Assembly (NCBI GenBank): GCA_030762175.1
Contig: CM060842.1
Coordinates: 65,969,001 to 66,033,000, forward strand
Direction of reading: 5' to 3'
Source: Metallyticus violacea
Taxonomy: Eukaryota; Arthropoda; Insecta; Mantodea; Metallyticidae
DNA: 64,000 bases
A program made the position numbers and the translations under genes. Numbering within the stretch: the stretch's first letter is position 1; every line of letters begins with the position of its first letter. The notes under the pieces are model-generated. The model had not been told where the DNA came from. It worked only from the letters and a program-made list of their open reading frames with translations, and did not search any database. Below, piece after piece: positions 59,291 through 64,000 of the stretch.

Positions 59291-60269
59291 GTATTAGAAC
59301 TTACTCTTTATGAGGGAGCAAAAGCCCAAACTATTTCATAAAATTTTTGATATTTTGATATTTTTACAGAGAAGTCGCAAATGTAAGAATAACGAAATTT
59401 AGACAGAACATGATTTTTAGTTCCCAATTTCATTAAATGTTGATTAATATCCTTAAAAAATTTTTGTCTATCATAAAATGTACAATGCTTCATAACAAAG
59501 ATTCAATCAAGAGAAAATTTAAAGATCAAATATGAATACACAAAAAAAAAACCGTCGGTAAATAGAGATTAATTGCAGTTTATCTTATTTTCAGTTGCGT
59601 TTAAGACCGAAGGTGCACGAGATAATCCGGAGGAGTAACGCCAAAAATAAGATAAAACCAGGAAAGCTCGTCATTAAATATCAAATAACTTCAGAATGAC
59701 AAGTTTTTACGATGATGTTCTAATAAAGAACAAAAATTCAGGAATTTTTGCAGGAATTCTACCGCTTTACAAATTTCGCTTTAGCAACAGATAGGTTTGT
59801 CCAGGTACTTCATACAAGACAGAGGATATCGCTGGAATTATGCTTAATTTAAAGGTAATTGTTTATATCTGCAACTTCCATTTATAAAACTACTTAATAT
59901 TAGATAAATCGGCGGTGAAATAATTACCTCCTCTTCAAATTATTCAAACTACACTTCTAGAATGTTTATAAAATGCATGCACAACACAATTATAAGCTAC
60001 CGCAATGGTATATAGATAAACATGAATTACATTCTAACTTAGGGACAAAAATAAAATATACCTTCTGTATATGCGAATACATGCTTAAGCATAGCTGTTT
60101 GTGAAACACGTAGCAAATACAGAACGGCTCATTTACTTCTGACATTATAAAAATAGAAAGAGGAAGAATAAAAATCCATTTAATAAATAGCACTATCATC
60201 GTAGTTTAACTTCAAAATGATTTTGTAACAGAACTGTTCTATGTTCTCCATAAGAAGCGTTGATGGAAG
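59291..60269. other. AT-rich intergenic DNA
   Basis: Nothing recognisable was seen. Confidence 0.5.
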
Positions 60270-60271
60270 TA

Positions 60272-61190
60272 CGAGGGGCTTTCAATAAGTCATCTACCCC
60301 GGTAATTATATCATTGCTGGATAGCTGAGCTCGCGTGTCTTGGTTTAAAACAAGCACAATAGTCTGCAGTAACAACTGTAACTAGACGATGCCGTAGTGA
60401 CCTACAGTAAAAGTGAGTGATTTGAAGCTTCGTTTCATAATTAAATTTCTCACAAATAAAGAGAAGACACTTAAATAAATCCAAAAGAAAACGAATGTTA
60501 TATATTTTAAAGATAATTCTTCCAACTACCATGTAAAACTTTAGGCAAAACACTTTATAAAGAGAGCTAGAAGACCCCTGAAAATGCCCTGCATATGCAT
60601 CCTGTGAAAGCATCTTCCAATAAGCGGAAGCTATGATTATGAAGATGGTCATGTCGAGGATAATGTAATATCCCCTAAACTAGACGTTTCAAATAACACA
60701 GTTTCACAAATATTCACGCCCGTGTGATGGTGTTAGGTACGTTACCGATTGGTATCCCAAATGCTGACACTTGAGCAGAAAGCATAGAGTGGGAATTCAG
60801 TTAGAAGAATGTATACCTCTTCCAAATAAATCCTGTTTACTTCTTCTTAAAGGTGAAGAAACATGGGAACATCACTATGGTCCAGAAACCGAATTACTTT
60901 CAATTCCGTGGGCATCAGCAAGCCAGAAAAGTCATAGCAACTTTTTTTTCCCCGAAACTGATGGTGTTGTGCTGTTTGAATTCATGCCATACCATCAGTG
61001 GAAAAACCTGAGCTTCTACAGCGAAGTAGTCATATGAGGCCATCAAGGAAAAATGGAATGGAAAACTGTTAGCGGGCGTGTTGTTGCTTCAGGATATTGC
61101 ACCTTGCCACAAACGCCAAAAAGCAAAAGCAAGAGCTGTTACCAAGGATTGTGGGTACTTGGAGCTTAAGGGAAGTATGAAAGGCCTATC
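60272..61190 (+). pseudogene. fourth mariner-like relic with one terminal repeat
   Basis: The start CGAGGGGCTTTCAATAAGTC at 60272, preceded by TA, has the form of a mariner left terminal repeat. Between 60770 and 61180 lies a decayed transposase: LLLKGEETWEHHYGPETELL near 60840 (first Asp replaced by Glu in GEETW), then PWASASQKSHSNFFF and GVVLFEFMP near 60960. In another frame LLLQDIAPCHKRQKA near 61085 keeps the second Asp. The third catalytic block, the C-terminus and the right terminal repeat were not found. The stretch 60300-60740 is not recognisable as mariner and may be an unrelated insertion or decayed sequence. It is inactive and probably the oldest of the four copies. Confidence 0.6.
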
Positions 61191-62464
61191 CTTGTAATGT
61201 TAAATTTACCTGCTTCAGTTTCTATTTTCTGAAGTATTATTAAAACTAATGAAATTAAACAGCATATAGATGCACATAATAGAATTTTCTGATCTATTTT
61301 CACTACTATACCATAAGTGCGAAGCATTTTTATAAATTAATTTCAACTGTTTGCTTCATTTTTTTACGGTGTCAATTTTTCTGTACCTCTACTTTAATAG
61401 ATACACATCATCAAAATAATATCGGGAATAAATGGTAAAAGCTTCAAAGTGATAGATTTTTCAAAATGATATCTTAAACAGACCCTAAAAATGGGAAACT
61501 TATGCAAAAAGTAGTTTTTTCAATAACTGTAGCCAAAATATTTTTACAAAAAGGTAATTTTTAGGGAAATATCTGCTAAATCTCCCAACATTGTAAAACA
61601 ACAAAGAATTTCATGAAAACAAGCGCTACCTATTTATGAAATATAACTTTTTTTATCATTCAAAACAAACCATAGCATTCTAGGAGAAATAGTTCTTGAG
61701 ATATAGAATTTTAACTGAACAAGTATTCGCGAAATCCAATTAAGTGGCTCTGCAGTAATATAAATAAACATTAATGAAAAACATATCTAAATAAACAGAA
61801 AAGTCCAAATATTAAAATGATATAAAACAAAAATACAATTTTGACTGCTACTTCCCTTGAATGCATCCCTTAATTACCCACCCTACAGTTCAGGCATGAG
61901 TCCCAGCAATATTTTCTGTTTCGAAACCTTAAGTAATTCCTTCGTGGATGGAGAGATTACGAAGATTTCATGAAGGGTGAGGTAATGTGCTGGTTGGAAG
62001 ACCGAGATATGTCCTTCAATTTCGAACGGATAAAATCACTGGAGGCGAAGAGGACAAAGTGTGTGGAAGTCAAGTGAGACCATAGTGCAAAATACTGAGG
62101 TGAGTTTCCATGCCATGTTTCATTTTCATACTCAGGTAGATAACTTACTGGTAATGAATCAAGTGAATTATTGTACCATGGACTTGAATGTCTTCAGTTT
62201 ATCCACCTTTACACCATGGCTGGAAGGCAAGCTATATAAAGCGTCAAAACTAGTTTAATGGCATGTTAAATTGTTTCATTCGGGTATTTCTATACAATTA
62301 GCACAGCAAAATAATTTAATTAGTGTATCTAGTTGAATTAGAAAAAGTCCATTCTTATGATAACTGTTGTGAATTTCAGTTGCATTATATTCAAAAGCAC
62401 TAAGTTCAAAATCATCCAGCGTCTTCTGCTCTTTTACTTATGACTTGCTTTTGATAGGTCACAG
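61191..62464. other. intergenic DNA with an exon-like patch
   Basis: At 61943-62081 one plus-strand frame reads GWRDYEDFMKGEVMCWLEDR and continues to EAKRTKCVEVK before a stop. A good donor match CTGAG|GTGAGT lies at 62096-62106, and CCTACAGTTCAG|G at about 61882-61894 could be an acceptor. It is unassigned. The bases 62455-62464 are the left target duplication of the next SINE. Confidence 0.3.
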
Positions 62465-62762
62465 TTTTTTTTAATTGATTTATTTATGGACGCTCTTTAA
62501 CAGCTCAGGTCATCAGCGTCCCATTCAATTCAGGGCGTGAAACGGCCGACAAATTTTGCTCAGAGGCCTCTCCTTCAGGCTTGAGGTTCTTTTTTGTGCC
62601 GTAAATGTACGACACGGGACCCCACGGCTTTACTTCCCTTCCGAAGGAAGCCATACTTAGGATTTTTACGCCCGAAAAAATCCATCAGTCCTGGCCGGGT
62701 TCGAACCCGCGATCTTGGGTTTAGGAGGCAAGTATGGAAGCCACTACACCACCAGGACCGAC
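62465..62762 (-). mobile_element. tRNA-headed SINE, family 1, copy h, with target duplication
   Basis: This is the cleanest copy of the family. On the minus strand the head runs from 62762: GTCGGTCCTGGTGGTGTAGT (A box TGGTGTAGTGG), GGGTTCGAACCCGGCCAGGA (perfect B box), with GTCCTGG and CCAGGAC able to pair as an acceptor stem. The tail ends in an A-rich stretch (T8 on the plus strand) at 62465. Imperfect direct repeats TAGGTCACAG (62455-62464) and TAGGCCACAG (62763-62772) are the target duplication, with one change. The tRNA of origin is uncertain; the D-arm wording is like that of Val-type tRNAs. Confidence 0.95.
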
Positions 62763-62772
62763 TAGGCCACAG

Positions 62773-63697
62773 TCTTGGTAAGAAAGAACTATTTGCAAAA
62801 GCTAAATGTTACAGAAAATCAAGAGAAATCTTACTGCCGAATAGGCTTTTTAGTTGTGGAGTTTTGCTGTGGAAACAGTGAAACGAGTGTGGCTTGATGA
62901 AATGCTTGCTAGGCTCTTCCAGGGATCTCGTTATAAGAAACCTGCGAGAGAAAAATAAACTTACGTGACAGCCCAAATAATGAACCAAGAAGTTAAACGT
63001 GTTTGCAATAGCAGTCTTAACAAAAACACTCACAAAATAACATGGATCTACGGAGAATCACTAATGCATTTATTTTGGTAAGCGTATCTCAGGAAAAAGA
63101 AATAATGCTAAGAAACAAACCCATTTATTGTTACATTATGCTGTATTTGCGACACATCTAATTGAATCTGTTCTTGATACAGAATGTGTGTCAAACATAT
63201 TTAAACTTTCTAACTTAATTTCACAATCCGAATATATCTTTAAGCTCCTTTGAGTCGTCAGAGAATGGAAAAATCTGTAACCTATATAGCTTGGATTTTT
63301 ATTGGACTAAATATTTATCGTTTGTTTTCAATAATATTGACAAATATTTTTTTCAAAATTGTCACACAGGTGCAAAACATTTTAATACTTTTTTACAAGC
63401 AATAGTTTTAATATACCAAATATGGGAATAAATCTACATTACAATGTGTGTTGAATTCTTTACAAGCAATGTCCTTTCGTGCATATCTAAAGGGCAATCA
63501 AAATCAGTGTATCGGGGTGCTTAACATTAAACTCAAGCCAACACTAGTTTAATTAATTGAAAATACTTCTAAATAAGAGTTAATGTTGTATGGCTATCTA
63601 TGAATTGTATTAGTAAACAAGATGATACGTGTTCCTGCTTGGTATAGTGGGAAATTCAGCTGTTTTGTAACCGTGCAAAACTTGCGCTTGCCGTACT
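62773..63697. other. AT-rich intergenic DNA
   Basis: Nothing recognisable was seen. Confidence 0.5.
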
Positions 63698-63916
63698 CTA
63701 TTTTGCAGCAGAGAACGGAACAAACTTTACTAACTCGTCGACTCTCTGTTTTCCATTATTTTCTTTATGTTGCCGCATCCAAACAAGGCAAATAAGGTTT
63801 CTACATTTAGATATACATTTTCTAACGTCAACAGCAAGAGGGTTCAAATTAAATTTGTCAACAACAACAGTTCGAGTAACCTTACGACCCTTACTCATAT
63901 TTTCGAAGCATCGCAT
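63698..63916 (-). CDS. small unassigned ORF
   Basis: A 72-residue minus-strand frame starts at the ATG ending at 63916. It has a basic N-terminus (SKGRKVTRTVVVDKFNL), a short Cys cluster (VRKCISKCRNLICLVW) and a charged C-terminus. An acceptor-like GGTATTTCAG|G lies just upstream (about 63942-63951), so it could be a terminal exon. I do not recognise the family. The composition is more protein-like than most short frames in the window, but at this length chance is not excluded. Confidence 0.2.
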   Translation of the reverse strand: MRCFENMSKGRKVTRTVVVDKFNLNPLAVDVRKCISKCRNLICLVWMRQHKENNGKQRVDELVKFVPFSAAK

Positions 63917-64000
63917 ACTTTCAGATCTAAACGCTTAGCCTGAAATACCAAGCGCACTAAATTGAGCTATCTTCGACCTATCAATGTAAAAAATGAAACC

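Noticed and set aside
62692..62762. Genuine tRNA gene (cloverleaf-like head)
   Set aside because: The head pairs well but is fused to the repeated SINE body, has target duplications outside the whole unit and lacks a convincing anticodon arm.
1..64000. Bacterial or phage origin with operons
   Set aside because: Coding density is near zero, no ribosome-binding-site/ORF arrays exist, and the repeats are eukaryotic SINEs, LINEs and mariners.

Overview
The window is non-coding, repeat-rich animal DNA, most likely from an arthropod with a large genome. It is strongly AT-rich, has no operon-like gene packing, and carries tRNA-derived SINEs with A and B boxes, Tc1/mariner transposons with TA duplications, non-LTR retrotransposon remnants, Penelope-like GIY-YIG fragments and microsatellites. 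Mariner elements plus long tRNA-headed SINEs fit insects (one repeat at 19290-19640 recalls locust-type SINEs by eye), but other arthropods cannot be excluded. I find no host gene that I can name, and every recognisable protein is a broken transposable-element protein.

Layout. 1-11 kb: a SINE, LINE 3' ends, a Tc1-like fragment, a 5'-truncated LINE on the minus strand (6.5-7.3 kb) and a Penelope-like fragment (9.8-10.5 kb). 11-17.9 kb: an LTR-like stretch, then featureless AT-rich DNA. 17.9-26.3 kb: a mariner cluster (17913-19217 with terminal repeats and TA duplication; 20290-21330; 24142-25027) mixed with LINE 3' ends. 27-39 kb: SINEs, a small inverted-repeat element, an I/Jockey-like LINE C-terminus, a striking 84-bp-arm foldback hairpin (32381-32576) and a second GIY-YIG fragment. 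39.5-41.8 kb: an internally deleted RTE-like LINE with 5' leader, endonuclease, reverse transcriptase and tail. 44.5-51.5 kb: two copies of a hAT-like non-autonomous element, one with an 8-bp target duplication. 52-57 kb: an unrecognised exon-like reading frame, a second SINE family, a decayed zinc-finger-like frame and a Tc3-like transposase. 58-64 kb: more SINEs, a fourth mariner relic and a small unassigned ORF.

The dominant repeat is a tRNA-headed SINE, called family 1 here, with eight copies in both orientations. The two copies at 46881-47182 and 62465-62762 are very similar and keep target-site duplications, so this family moved relatively recently. Families 2 and 3 are further tRNA-headed SINEs. 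There is no cooperating gene system. The biology is successive waves of element insertion and decay, and the SINEs must have used enzymes supplied by LINEs that may lie outside the window. I saw no previously undescribed functional system that I can defend. The best novelty candidates are the SINE families, the hairpin, the hAT-like pair and the unassigned frame at 52383-52866.
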